From the NCBI GenBank assembly GCA_016931535.1, contig JAFGEP010000050.1, positions 1 through 64,000 on the forward strand: 64,000 nucleotides of DNA. The letters run 5' to 3'. Shown here piece after piece: positions 28,848-37,629 of this stretch (positions are counted from its first letter, which is position 1; the number at the start of each line of letters is the position of its first letter). Both the position numbers and the translations under genes were made by a program. The notes below the pieces were generated by a model. It saw only the letters and a program-made list of their open reading frames with translations, searched no databases and was not told where the DNA came from. The DNA is from Bradymonadales bacterium. Lineage in GTDB: Bacteria > Myxococcota_A > Bradymonadia > JAFGEP01.

Positions 28848-30755
28848 TCATCTCCCGGTGGGGGGTAGCGCCTGGCTGTGGGTGCGCCGGTCCTTGGCCA
28901 AGTGGATCATGACCGCGGTGAGCGCAGCCGGGGTGATACCGGCGATACGGGAGGCCTGGCCCAGGGTTTGCGGGCGGATGTACTCCAGCTTGTCCCTGGC
29001 CTCACGACTCAAGCCGGCCACCTGTGCGTAACAGATCCGATCCGGGATGGGGGTTTCCTCCAGCTGCTGCAACCGTTCGGCCTGGCGGCGTTGACGTTCG
29101 ATATACCCGGCATAGTGGGCCTGGGTGGTCACCGCTTCCACCACCTGGGGAGGCCAGCGGTCCGGGCTCAGCTCTTCGGGGAAGAACGAGGCGATCTTGT
29201 CCAAGCTGCTTCCGGGGCGGGAGAGCAGCTCTTGGAGGGTGATGCAGCGGGAAAGCCCCCCCAAGGCAAGCGAAGCCAGCAGGGTCTCGTTCTCGGGGGT
29301 CGTCGTGATGTGCCGGGAGCGCAACAGCTCGGTGAGGGCCTCGATCTGCTCCTGTTTCCGGCAGTACTGGCGATAGTGATGCTCCGGAAGCAGGCCGATC
29401 TCGAAGCCGATCCGACTGAGGCGACTGTCCGCGTTGTCCTCCCGCAACAACAAGCGAAACTCGGCGCGGCTGGTGAACATCCGGTACGGTTCGCGAGTGC
29501 CTCGGGTGACCAGGTCGTCGATGAGCACCCCGATGTAGGCCTGGTCCCTCCGCAATACGATCGGCGTCCGCTGTTCCAACCAGCGGGCCGCGTTGATGCC
29601 GGCCATCAGTCCTTGAGCGGCCGCCTCTTCATACCCGCTGGTCCCGTTGATCTGGCCTGCCAGGTACAGCCCCTCGAAGGTCTTGACCTGCAGGGAGGGA
29701 AAAAGCTGCGTGGGCGGGACGAAGTCGTACTCCACGGCATAGCCAGGCCGAGTGATCTCCACCTGCTGCAGGGCGGGTATGGAGCGGAGATAAGCCAGCT
29801 GGACACGGAGCGGCAGGCTGGTGGAGAGCCCGTTGGGGTAGACCTCGGGGGTGTCGAGGCCCTGGGGCTCCAAGAACACCTGGTGTCGGTCCTTGTCGGG
29901 AAACCGGAACACCTTGTCTTCGATGCTGGGGCAGTAGCGGGGCCCCACACCCTGGATCACCCCGGAAAAGAGCGGTGACTCCGCTAGATTCTGGCGGATG
30001 ACCTCGTGGGTCTCCTCGTTCGTATAGGTGATGAAGCAGGAACGCTGGGGCAACAGGGGAGCCTGGTGGAAATGGCTCAACCGCCTGGGGTCCGGGTCGC
30101 TCGGCTGCTCCTCCGTCAGCTCCCAACGAATGGTCCTTCCGTCCAGGCGCGGGGTGGTGCCGGTCTTGAGGCGTCCCAGGGTCAAGCCAAGCGACGCCAG
30201 GCTCTGGGACAGCTCCAGCGAGGCGCTCTCTCCGGCCCGACCCGCCTGGAAGCGGTTCAACCCGATATGGCACAACCCCCCAAGGAAGGTGCCGGTGGTG
30301 ATCACCACCACATCGGCATCGAAGGTCTCCCCCAGGGTGGTGGTCACCCCGGCCACCCGGGATCCCCGCACAATCAGCGAGGCGACCTGCCGTTGCTTGA
30401 GATCGAGGTTGGGGGTGCCAAACAGCAGCCGCTGCATCTGCTGGCGATAGATCGCCATGTCGCACTGACAGCGGGTAGCCCACACCGCGGGCCCCTTGCT
30501 GGTGTTCAGACGGCGATACTGGATGGCGGCCAGATCGGCCACCTGGGCTATAATACCGCCCATCGCATCCACTTCCCGCACCAACTGGCTCTTGGCCAGA
30601 CCGCCGATGGCCGGGTTGCAGCTCATCTGGGCGATGGTGTCGAGGTTCATGGTCATCAGGCAGGTGGAGATGCCCAGGCGCGCCAGGGCATGTGCCGCCT
30701 CACAGCCGGCGTGACCTCCCCCGATTACGATGGCGTTGTACCGCTTCTCGCTCAT
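28848..30755 (-). CDS. mnmG: tRNA uridine 5-carboxymethylaminomethyl enzyme MnmG
   Basis: 635 residues from the ATG at 30755, with GAGG six bases upstream (an upstream TTG two codons earlier is rejected). The FAD-binding GGGHAGCEAA, the conserved MSCNPAIGGLAKSQLVREVDAMGG and the C-terminal domain LDKIASFFPEEL and ARDKLEYIRPQTLGQA are all present. With MnmE it modifies U34 of tRNAs reading two-codon boxes. The final helices (GITPAALTAVMIHL) match the MnmE-contact domain. Confidence 0.97.
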   Translation of the reverse strand: MSEKRYNAIVIGGGHAGCEAAHALARLGISTCLMTMNLDTIAQMSCNPAIGGLAKSQLVREVDAMGGIIAQVADLAAIQYRRLNTSKGPAVWATRCQCDMAIYRQQMQRLLFGTPNLDLKQRQVASLIVRGSRVAGVTTTLGETFDADVVVITTGTFLGGLCHIGLNRFQAGRAGESASLELSQSLASLGLTLGRLKTGTTPRLDGRTIRWELTEEQPSDPDPRRLSHFHQAPLLPQRSCFITYTNEETHEVIRQNLAESPLFSGVIQGVGPRYCPSIEDKVFRFPDKDRHQVFLEPQGLDTPEVYPNGLSTSLPLRVQLAYLRSIPALQQVEITRPGYAVEYDFVPPTQLFPSLQVKTFEGLYLAGQINGTSGYEEAAAQGLMAGINAARWLEQRTPIVLRRDQAYIGVLIDDLVTRGTREPYRMFTSRAEFRLLLREDNADSRLSRIGFEIGLLPEHHYRQYCRKQEQIEALTELLRSRHITTTPENETLLASLALGGLSRCITLQELLSRPGSSLDKIASFFPEELSPDRWPPQVVEAVTTQAHYAGYIERQRRQAERLQQLEETPIPDRICYAQVAGLSREARDKLEYIRPQTLGQASRIAGITPAALTAVMIHLAKDRRTHSQALPPTGR

Positions 30756-30836
30756 GGCCAACCTCGCCGGGCCTTATAGCTCAAAGGCGGGCTGGTCGTC
30801 GAGAACAAACCGGTGAATGGCAGGCTGGCGAACCCT

Positions 30837-31502
30837 TCAGATGCTCGTCAATCGCATCACTACCCGGCCGATCCGGAGGCGATCCCCGATCTTGAGCTCC
30901 ACCAGCTCACCGGCTTCCACCGGCTGGTTGTTGACCAGGGTAGGATTCGTGCCGCCCACATGCTCGACCGACAACCTCGTGTCCAGGTCGTAAAACTGGA
31001 GCAGTGCGTGGCGTCTGTGCACATACTCGTTATCCTGCCCGGTCAGGTCGATGTCCGGGTAGATCGAGCTCGAGGGGTCGGACCGACCGATCACCATGCG
31101 GGGCTCGGAGAGGAGGTACTGCTCTCCGATGATCATTCCCTGTTCCACTACCAGCTTGATCTTGCCCAAAAGGGGAGGGGGCGCGGTTGCCTGTTGGGCT
31201 CCAGTATAGGTGGTAGGCCCGCTGGCGCTGATCTTCGGTGTTGGACCCTCGGGCGATGGATCTGGAACGGGAAAAGGGACTGGGGTGGACGAACGATCGG
31301 CGGCCCCAGTTTGCGTGGGATTCTGAGAGAGTGCTTGGTCCCGGTGGATCGGGGCGGGAACCCGTTTCAAACCCGTGGGGACACGATGAGGGTGATCGTC
31401 GGCTTTGGCAGCCAAAGCAGGTGAAAGCTCCTGACCGCACAGCTCGCAGCGTGCCGTCCCTGGTTGGTTCTCGAAACCGCATTTCACGCACCGCAAGGCC
31501 AT
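30837..31502 (-). CDS. Zinc-ribbon and FHA-domain protein
   Basis: 221 residues. The first 25 form a small zinc ribbon (CVKC, CELC). A Pro/Ser/Thr-rich linker of about 85 residues follows. The C-terminal FHA domain (about 120-221) has RMVIGRSDPSSSIYPDIDLTG, YVHRRHALLQF and VEHVGGTNPTLVNN: the Arg, Ser, Arg-His and Asn residues that bind phospho-Thr are in place. FHA proteins read Thr phosphorylation by Hanks kinases, and two such kinases stand across the divergent gap. The stop is 81 bases from the mnmG start on the same strand. Confidence 0.87.
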   Translation of the reverse strand: MALRCVKCGFENQPGTARCELCGQELSPALAAKADDHPHRVPTGLKRVPAPIHRDQALSQNPTQTGAADRSSTPVPFPVPDPSPEGPTPKISASGPTTYTGAQQATAPPPLLGKIKLVVEQGMIIGEQYLLSEPRMVIGRSDPSSSIYPDIDLTGQDNEYVHRRHALLQFYDLDTRLSVEHVGGTNPTLVNNQPVEAGELVELKIGDRLRIGRVVMRLTSI

Positions 31503-31709
31503 CTCGCTTCTACCACCTCATCCGGATCCTGCCGCGATGATCGAGGGGGGGCGAAGTACACCCTTTGTATCGCATCCTGGTTCGAAGGGGGAGGTGAAAG
31601 GTTTCCGGCTGTTCAGGCTGCCGGTAAAATTGACTTGATTGCCGGGATTGCCGATCCCTATTCTGGTAGGTACCAGCTGAACAGGCGCAGTTGAGAATCA
31701 CGTGGTGGG

Positions 31710-34604
31710 ATGAGGAAGGGCAACAGACAACCGATGGGGCTGTACGACGCTGACGGGATGCTGCAGCGCCAGCTTTTTGACGCCAAGGCCTGGAGCATCC
31801 TGGAAGAGACGGAAGCCTGGTTGAAGCAGATCGGGCGCTCGTTGTTTCTGCCCATCGATCTGATCGTGGTCTTGCTCCGGGCGGGGCATGACGATCTCGG
31901 GGTCCAGCTGGCAAGGGCGTCGCGGGGGGGAGGGGGTTCCAAGGATATTCTGCCGGCTCTGGAGAACCTGGCGCGCAGGGTGGATCGGGAGCTGTCCGGG
32001 GAGCCGCGGCTGCACTGCGAGCATTTTTCGCTGGGGTTCTTGGGGATCTTGGGGGATGCGCTGAATTGGGCGAAGGAGGCCGGCTGGGATCGGATCAGCG
32101 AGGAGGACCTGGTCCGGGTGGTCCGATGGCGAGCCGAGATCCAGGAGTCCGCGTCGGTGCGGTGGGCCATCAAGCAGCTGGCGTTTCCGTCGGGAGAGAA
32201 CCTGTTCGATGGGGAGGGGAACCTGAGGTCGGAGCTGTTCGCGGAGTCGGCCTGGCGGGTGCTGCAGGCGGCCATGCGCTTGGGGGCGGACAGCGGGATG
32301 CCGTTTTTGGGGACACCCCATCTGCTGGCCGCTTTCTGTGAGGTTCGCGACAGCCTGACCTGGAAGGCGGCGGAAAGCTCGGGGGTGGATCCGCGCAAGC
32401 TGCACCAGGAGCTGCTCCACCTGGTCGGATCGCGCTCTCCGGCTCAGGCCGAGTTTACCCTTTCCCGGCGCACCATGACCCCACGCCTGGTGCGCATGTT
32501 GACCTTTGCCGCTGAGCGTTGCGAGCGGGAGAAGTTGCGGATTGCCGAGCCTCATATCCTGGAGGGTTTTCTCGAAGACGGCGGATCTAGCTTGGAGCTG
32601 TTGCGGGCCCTGGGGATCGAGTCCACTCTGCGTACCTTGCTGGGAGATCCCAAGGTGCTGGAGGCGGCCGCGGTGGAGAGGCCAGAACGGGAGGAGCGGT
32701 CGATGACGACCAGCTCTACCCGCATGCTGGACACCCTGGGACGGGACCTCACCCGGGAGGCGCGGGAAGGCAAGCTGCCCACCATCTTGGGCCGGGAACG
32801 GGAGCTCAGCCGGGTGATCAACGTGTTGATGCGTCAAGAGCAACGCAATCCGCTGCTCACCGGCGAGGCCGGCGTGGGGAAGACGGCCATCGCTGCAGCA
32901 TTGGCTCAGAAGATCGTCGAAGGCCGGGTCCCCAAACGTCTGGCCGGTTACCGCGTGGTGGAGATCAATGGCGCCAGCCTGATCGGGGGCACCAGCTATC
33001 GGGGTGATCTCGAGGCGCGCATCAAGGCGCTGCTTGCCGAGGCGCGGGAGCGGGTCATCCTGTTCGTGGACGAGGCCCATGCCGTCTTCTCTCCGCGCAG
33101 CGGCAGCGGGCAGCCCGCGGAAGTTCCGAATCACTTCAAGGCAGCCCTGGCCAGTGGAGACATCGCAGTCATCGCCGCCACCACCGACTCCGAGTACCAC
33201 CGATGGCTCGAGCAGGATCCCGCACTGAGGCGCCGGTTCGAGCGGATCGATATCCCCGAGCCAGGCGAATGGCTCACCCGGAAGATCCTGGAGACATTGG
33301 CGCGCGAATTCGAGAAGGACTACGAGGTGTTGATTCCACAGGAGGCGGTGGATGCCACGCTGGAGCTCTCCAGCCGGTTTCTGCCCGAGCAGCGCTTTCC
33401 CGACAAGGCCAAGAAGCTGCTCATGGATGCCGCCATCGCCACCACTCTGGATTCCGTCGCGCCATCGGAGGGGGAGACGGATACCCGTGATCTGCGCGCC
33501 ATCGGTGAGAGATCGGAAGATTTACGCCCGGCCGTCACCCGAGAGGCGGTGGCCAGGCAGGTATCGCTGAAGACCGGCCTGCCGATGGACCGACTGGTAC
33601 ACGGCGAGACCGGTTGGTGGGTGGGACTGGCGGAACGTCTGAAGCAGCTTGTGATTGGACAGGAAGCGGCGGTGGAACAGGCGGCACGGGCGCTCATCTC
33701 GGGGCGGCTCCGCTCGGGCCTGACCAGCGGTCCTCAGGCGGTCCTGGTGTTCGTGGGGCCTCCCGCCGTGGGGAAGGCCGACCTGGCCAGGGCGCTGGCC
33801 GGGGAGATATTCGCCGATCCCCGCGCCTTGATCCGGCTCAACATGAGCGACTTCCAGGAGGGGCACACCATCAGTCGGTTGATCGGGTCACCCCCCGGGT
33901 ACGTCGGCTACCAGGAGGAAGACGCGCTGGTCACACCGCTCCGCAGGCGCCCATCCAGCGTCGTGTTGCTGGAGAACTTCGACCTGGCCCACTGTGGGGT
34001 GCAGGATCGCTTCTTCAGTCTGTTCGAGGAGGGGACGATCTCCGATACCCGAGGGATGACCGCCGATGTCCGCCACGCCATCTTCATCTTGACCGTGAAC
34101 ACCCCGCCCGAAACCGAGGGAGGACGAATCGGGTTCAACCTGGGCGCAGAGTCGATGAGTCCCAGGGAGCAAGCCGTGGCGCTACTCGATCAGCATGCTG
34201 GGGAGTTGGCCAAGAAGCTGCGCGGATATCCGCACGAGGTCGTGCTCTTCCGCTCGGCCAGTAGCGATCGAGGAAGGTTGCTGGCCGCCCTGTTCGAGCA
34301 GCGACTGGCGCGTTTCCGGGCCAGTCTGTTGGAGGAGTACGGCCTTCAGCTGGACCTGGGGTCTCGCCTGGAAGCGGAGCTGAAAGCCCAGGTCTGTACA
34401 CTCAAGGATGCCAGGGAGCTGGAGCCGTTCTTCTCGACCAACCTGGTAGAACCGGTGACCAATGAGCTGCTCAAAGGGGTGACCGGCGACACCATCATCT
34501 TGGGCAGCTCGCTCGGCGATTCCGGCGAGTTCGAAAGCGTGGCGGGTGAGATCGACGCCCAGGAGGCCAGCACCCCCGTCCCCAAGATCATCTCCTCCGA
34601 GTGA
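31710..34604 (+). CDS. ClpB/ClpC-like AAA+ protein with a degenerate second ATPase domain
   Basis: 964 residues; the ATG at 31734 is an alternative start. The first 330 residues hold Clp-N-like repeats (TPHLLAAFCEVRDS, MTPRLVRMLTFAAERCERE, EPHILEGFLEDGGSSL). D1 is intact: GEAGVGKTA (385-393), pore loop GTSYRGDLEA, VILFVDEAHAVF (Asp454, Glu455), and DPALRRRFERIDIPEP. There is no long M-domain. D2 keeps GSPPGYVGYQEED as a pore loop but Walker A is GPPAVGKAD, with Ala690 in place of Ser/Thr, and Walker B reads VVLLENFD, with Glu755-Asn756 for Asp-Glu. The NR of the arginine finger is also not found. IGF at 807-809 sits where ClpA/ClpC carry their ClpP-docking loop. D2 is probably a non-hydrolysing ring, with D1 driving unfolding. 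Confidence 0.85.
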   Translation: MRKGNRQPMGLYDADGMLQRQLFDAKAWSILEETEAWLKQIGRSLFLPIDLIVVLLRAGHDDLGVQLARASRGGGGSKDILPALENLARRVDRELSGEPRLHCEHFSLGFLGILGDALNWAKEAGWDRISEEDLVRVVRWRAEIQESASVRWAIKQLAFPSGENLFDGEGNLRSELFAESAWRVLQAAMRLGADSGMPFLGTPHLLAAFCEVRDSLTWKAAESSGVDPRKLHQELLHLVGSRSPAQAEFTLSRRTMTPRLVRMLTFAAERCEREKLRIAEPHILEGFLEDGGSSLELLRALGIESTLRTLLGDPKVLEAAAVERPEREERSMTTSSTRMLDTLGRDLTREAREGKLPTILGRERELSRVINVLMRQEQRNPLLTGEAGVGKTAIAAALAQKIVEGRVPKRLAGYRVVEINGASLIGGTSYRGDLEARIKALLAEARERVILFVDEAHAVFSPRSGSGQPAEVPNHFKAALASGDIAVIAATTDSEYHRWLEQDPALRRRFERIDIPEPGEWLTRKILETLAREFEKDYEVLIPQEAVDATLELSSRFLPEQRFPDKAKKLLMDAAIATTLDSVAPSEGETDTRDLRAIGERSEDLRPAVTREAVARQVSLKTGLPMDRLVHGETGWWVGLAERLKQLVIGQEAAVEQAARALISGRLRSGLTSGPQAVLVFVGPPAVGKADLARALAGEIFADPRALIRLNMSDFQEGHTISRLIGSPPGYVGYQEEDALVTPLRRRPSSVVLLENFDLAHCGVQDRFFSLFEEGTISDTRGMTADVRHAIFILTVNTPPETEGGRIGFNLGAESMSPREQAVALLDQHAGELAKKLRGYPHEVVLFRSASSDRGRLLAALFEQRLARFRASLLEEYGLQLDLGSRLEAELKAQVCTLKDARELEPFFSTNLVEPVTNELLKGVTGDTIILGSSLGDSGEFESVAGEIDAQEASTPVPKIISSE

Positions 34605-34767
34605 GCCGCTGGAGCTGGCCTTGATGGCCCGGTTTGTGGCCGAGTGGCTGGCTATCCCGAGGAAGGTTATTGACGTTTCAGGCATCTGGCCCCCAACTTG
34701 TGCTATCTCGTAGGATAAGAGAGGCTATCTTCGTTCTCCTTTTCCAGACAGGGCAGACCGGTCGACC

Positions 34768-37629
34768 ATGAAAGAGCCTTCTGACAACGATCGGCCAACC
34801 ATCGAGCACGAAGCGACAAACCCGGAGTTCCCGCCTTCCACCGATCCCGACCGGGAAACCGTCGCGATCACCCGGACAGGCGAGATGATCGCCGGACGAT
34901 ACCGCCTGCTCAAGACCCTGGGAGTGGGCGGTTTCGCCACCGTGTATGAGGCCGAGGATATCAAGATCGGTGGCCGAGTCGCGGTCAAGGTCCTGGGGTT
35001 CGACAAGAGCTTCGTGGCTCGTCATATCGCGCGGTTCGACCAGGAGGTGCAGATCGTCCGAGAGCTCCGCCACCCGAATACCATCAAGGTCTGGGATGTC
35101 GGTATTACCGAGGACGGCTGCCTCTACATGGTGATGGAGCACCTGGAAGGCCGTACGCTTGCCCAGGAGCTGGGAACTGGCCAGCCCATCTCCGAACACC
35201 GGGCGCTCGTCATCATCGAGCAGGTGCTGAAAAGCCTGTCGGAGGCGCACCAGCGAGGGATCGTCCATCGGGATCTAAAACCCGAGAACGTGATGCTGTG
35301 TGAAAACCAGGATGGGTCGGAGTTCGTCAAGGTCCTGGACTTCGGGGTTGCCAAGCCGCTGACCCAAGATCTCTCCTTCGTCAAGACCCAGACCGGCGTG
35401 GTGATGGGCACTCCAGGGTACGCGGCACCCGAGGTCCTGCTAGGAAGTCCGCCCACCCCAGCCGCCGATGTATATGGGGTGGGGCTCCTCCTGGTCGAGA
35501 TGCTCACGGGGTACCCGGTCATTCCGGTGACCTCCTTGGCTCAGATGGTGACGGCCCAGTTATCTCTGGATACCAAGCGCCTCACCGTCAACTTGACGAC
35601 CGAACCGTTGGCGATTCTCGTACGCAAGGCGCTGGAGTCCAAGCCGAAAAAACGCTACCCCAGCGCAGTCGAGATGTTGGAGGATGTCGGGAGGATCTTG
35701 AGGCCGGACCAAAGTGCGGTCCTCGAAGAAAGCCGACCGGAGCCCCCCAAAGAGGTGGAAGAGACCGAGGCCCAGCTGCTGACTCTCGGGCTGGCCGACA
35801 CGGTCGAGCTGCTTGCAGGGGATCAGGACCTCCCGGGGACCACGTCCGAACCGGAGGAGAAGGTCCAGGCCGGCGAGGGGCTGGTTGGATCCGAGCAGGA
35901 CTCGACTCGGCCCTCGTACGACGGAGCCCAGATCGAACGAGAGCCCGTGGACGGCCGTCGAAGGTCCCCGGTTGCCTGGTTCTGGCTTCTCCTTCTGGCA
36001 GGGCTGCTCGGAGGGGGCGCGGCTCTGGTGATGAGCCTGAGGGATCCCGCTCCGTCCACCCTGGATCGGCTCCCCGTGCCGATCACGGAGACCTTGCCGC
36101 AGCCGACGGTTGCCGAACACGCGCAGCCAACGGAAGCGCCACGGCTATCCCCACCTCTGCCGCCGCTGCCCGGTCCTTCCATGGAGAGCCTCGACTGGGA
36201 CTGGATGGCCGCTCTGGAAAGAGAGCCTCGGGTTTCGGCGTTGGTCGTCGGTCCGGATCGGCAAGATGCGGTTTCGCCTTTGCCAGAGGAGCAGCCGCAG
36301 CCTCGCATCCTGATCATGGAGAGCGCTCTCTTGAACCAGCAGGCGATCGAGATGCTGGAAAGTGCGCTGACTGCCGGTCAGATCGCAGAGGATCGGCAGG
36401 AAGAGTCTCTCGAGCAGCTGATGGACCTTCACGAGAGGCTGATCCGACAGCTGGTGGAGCTGGGCCGCTGCCCGTCGGCCCGACGGCGACTGGATAGCGC
36501 GCGGGCCTCCATCGCGCTGCTGCCCCTGGAGGCAACCGATCGGCTGGCGCTTCTCGAACCGGAGATCCAGGCGTGCAGCCAACGGGAGAGAGTTTCCGGG
36601 GTCCCCTGGGATGCTGTGCGCTATCGGGCTCTGGTACAGCAAGGGACCGACCTCTACCAGCAAGCCGCCGGGATGCCCGCCGAAGAGCTCGAGCGGCGCC
36701 ACGGCTTGCTGCAACAGAGCGCGGCCCTTCACCTGGAAGCCCGCGAGATGCTCCAGTCCATCCTGGCCGATCCGCTCCTTCCCGCAGACCGGAGGGAGGA
36801 GATCCACCAGACGCGGTGGTGGCTGGATAGTCGCCTGGTGGCCATCGAGTGCGCGCTCGATCGCTGCGGAGCAGCCGAGCTGCAGCTGGACGAGATGCTC
36901 TCCATGGTGCAAAGTCCACAGGTCTTGGCCGCATTCGATCCTCTCTCCCAGGCGGTTGCGGGTACGGCTGGCGAAGTGCTGGCCCCGGAATCGGCGCTTG
37001 TGGGAACGTCCGACCTCCATGTGCTGGCGGCTGACTCGGCGGATCGGGCCGACGACCAGGCGGTTGGACAGGAGGCCGTCACACAGGGTGGAGCCACTCA
37101 GTACACCATGTCGGAGCAGGAGGAACAGACCTTGCTGGTGCTGCAGGCCGATGTCGTCCAGTGCAAGCAGCGGGCCGCCGACATCCAGGCGGAGTTCGAC
37201 TGGGCGGCGCTGATGGAGATGGTCGAGACGAGCCGCGGGCTATATGATCAGGCCAGCACCCTGATGGTCGAGTACCCTGCCGAACCGGCAGAGATTGCGA
37301 TTGCCCAAGAGGAGCCCCCCATTTTTCGCGCCCGTTTGCGGCTGTCGAGTGACCCCGAGGGCGCCCAGGTGTCGTGGGGTCGGCGAGTTCTTGGGGTGAC
37401 ACCCCTGATGTTGGACATCGAATCCTCGGAAGGAGAGGTCGTGCTTGCGTTCGAGCGCGATGGCTACCTGCGCCGAAGATTGGCGGTTGACATGACCCAG
37501 GGCGAGTTCAGACGTCGGGTGCTCTTGGAGCCCGAGCCGGAGGAGCCCGAGCCGGAGGAGCCCGAGCCGGAGGAGCCCGAGCGTCAACCCAATCCATTTG
37601 GAACCATTCGATTGATGGGGGGAGAATGA
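34768..37629 (+). CDS. Transmembrane Ser/Thr kinase with Cys-repeat and PEGA domain
   Basis: 953 residues. The Hanks kinase domain (about 40-320) has the glycine loop from Gly52, Lys74, HRDLKPEN from His167 (catalytic Asp169), DFG at Asp191 and GTPGYAAPE. A juxtamembrane Pro/Glu/Asp linker precedes a membrane helix at about 402-424. Outside the cytoplasm is a helical region with Cys568-x34-Cys603, then a second Trp614 module with Cys700, a third Trp812 start, and a PEGA domain (about 850-915, SSDPEGAQVSW). The last residues are a PEPEE repeat and NPFGTIRLMGGE. The stop overlaps the next ATG. A kinase that reads an envelope signal is the natural reading. Confidence 0.9.
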   Translation: MKEPSDNDRPTIEHEATNPEFPPSTDPDRETVAITRTGEMIAGRYRLLKTLGVGGFATVYEAEDIKIGGRVAVKVLGFDKSFVARHIARFDQEVQIVRELRHPNTIKVWDVGITEDGCLYMVMEHLEGRTLAQELGTGQPISEHRALVIIEQVLKSLSEAHQRGIVHRDLKPENVMLCENQDGSEFVKVLDFGVAKPLTQDLSFVKTQTGVVMGTPGYAAPEVLLGSPPTPAADVYGVGLLLVEMLTGYPVIPVTSLAQMVTAQLSLDTKRLTVNLTTEPLAILVRKALESKPKKRYPSAVEMLEDVGRILRPDQSAVLEESRPEPPKEVEETEAQLLTLGLADTVELLAGDQDLPGTTSEPEEKVQAGEGLVGSEQDSTRPSYDGAQIEREPVDGRRRSPVAWFWLLLLAGLLGGGAALVMSLRDPAPSTLDRLPVPITETLPQPTVAEHAQPTEAPRLSPPLPPLPGPSMESLDWDWMAALEREPRVSALVVGPDRQDAVSPLPEEQPQPRILIMESALLNQQAIEMLESALTAGQIAEDRQEESLEQLMDLHERLIRQLVELGRCPSARRRLDSARASIALLPLEATDRLALLEPEIQACSQRERVSGVPWDAVRYRALVQQGTDLYQQAAGMPAEELERRHGLLQQSAALHLEAREMLQSILADPLLPADRREEIHQTRWWLDSRLVAIECALDRCGAAELQLDEMLSMVQSPQVLAAFDPLSQAVAGTAGEVLAPESALVGTSDLHVLAADSADRADDQAVGQEAVTQGGATQYTMSEQEEQTLLVLQADVVQCKQRAADIQAEFDWAALMEMVETSRGLYDQASTLMVEYPAEPAEIAIAQEEPPIFRARLRLSSDPEGAQVSWGRRVLGVTPLMLDIESSEGEVVLAFERDGYLRRRLAVDMTQGEFRRRVLLEPEPEEPEPEEPEPEEPERQPNPFGTIRLMGGE
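37531..37581 (+). repeat. 15-base coding repeat, PEPEE units
   Basis: The unit CCCGAGCCGGAGGAG occurs three times in a row from 37531, plus a six-base partial copy. It encodes Pro-Glu-Pro-Glu-Glu near the C-terminus of the PEGA kinase. Units in exact DNA register can change number by slipped replication, which would vary the length of this acidic spacer. Confidence 0.9.

Noticed and set aside
30766..30790. GGGCCTTATAGCTCAAAGG, like a tRNA 5' end
   Set aside because: No matching acceptor strand or TTCGA loop follows within 90 bases. It is part of the mnmG upstream region.
34670..34706. TTGACG as a -35 box for the PEGA kinase
   Set aside because: No acceptable -10 box lies 16-18 bases downstream; the nearest TA-rich words are 25 or more bases away.
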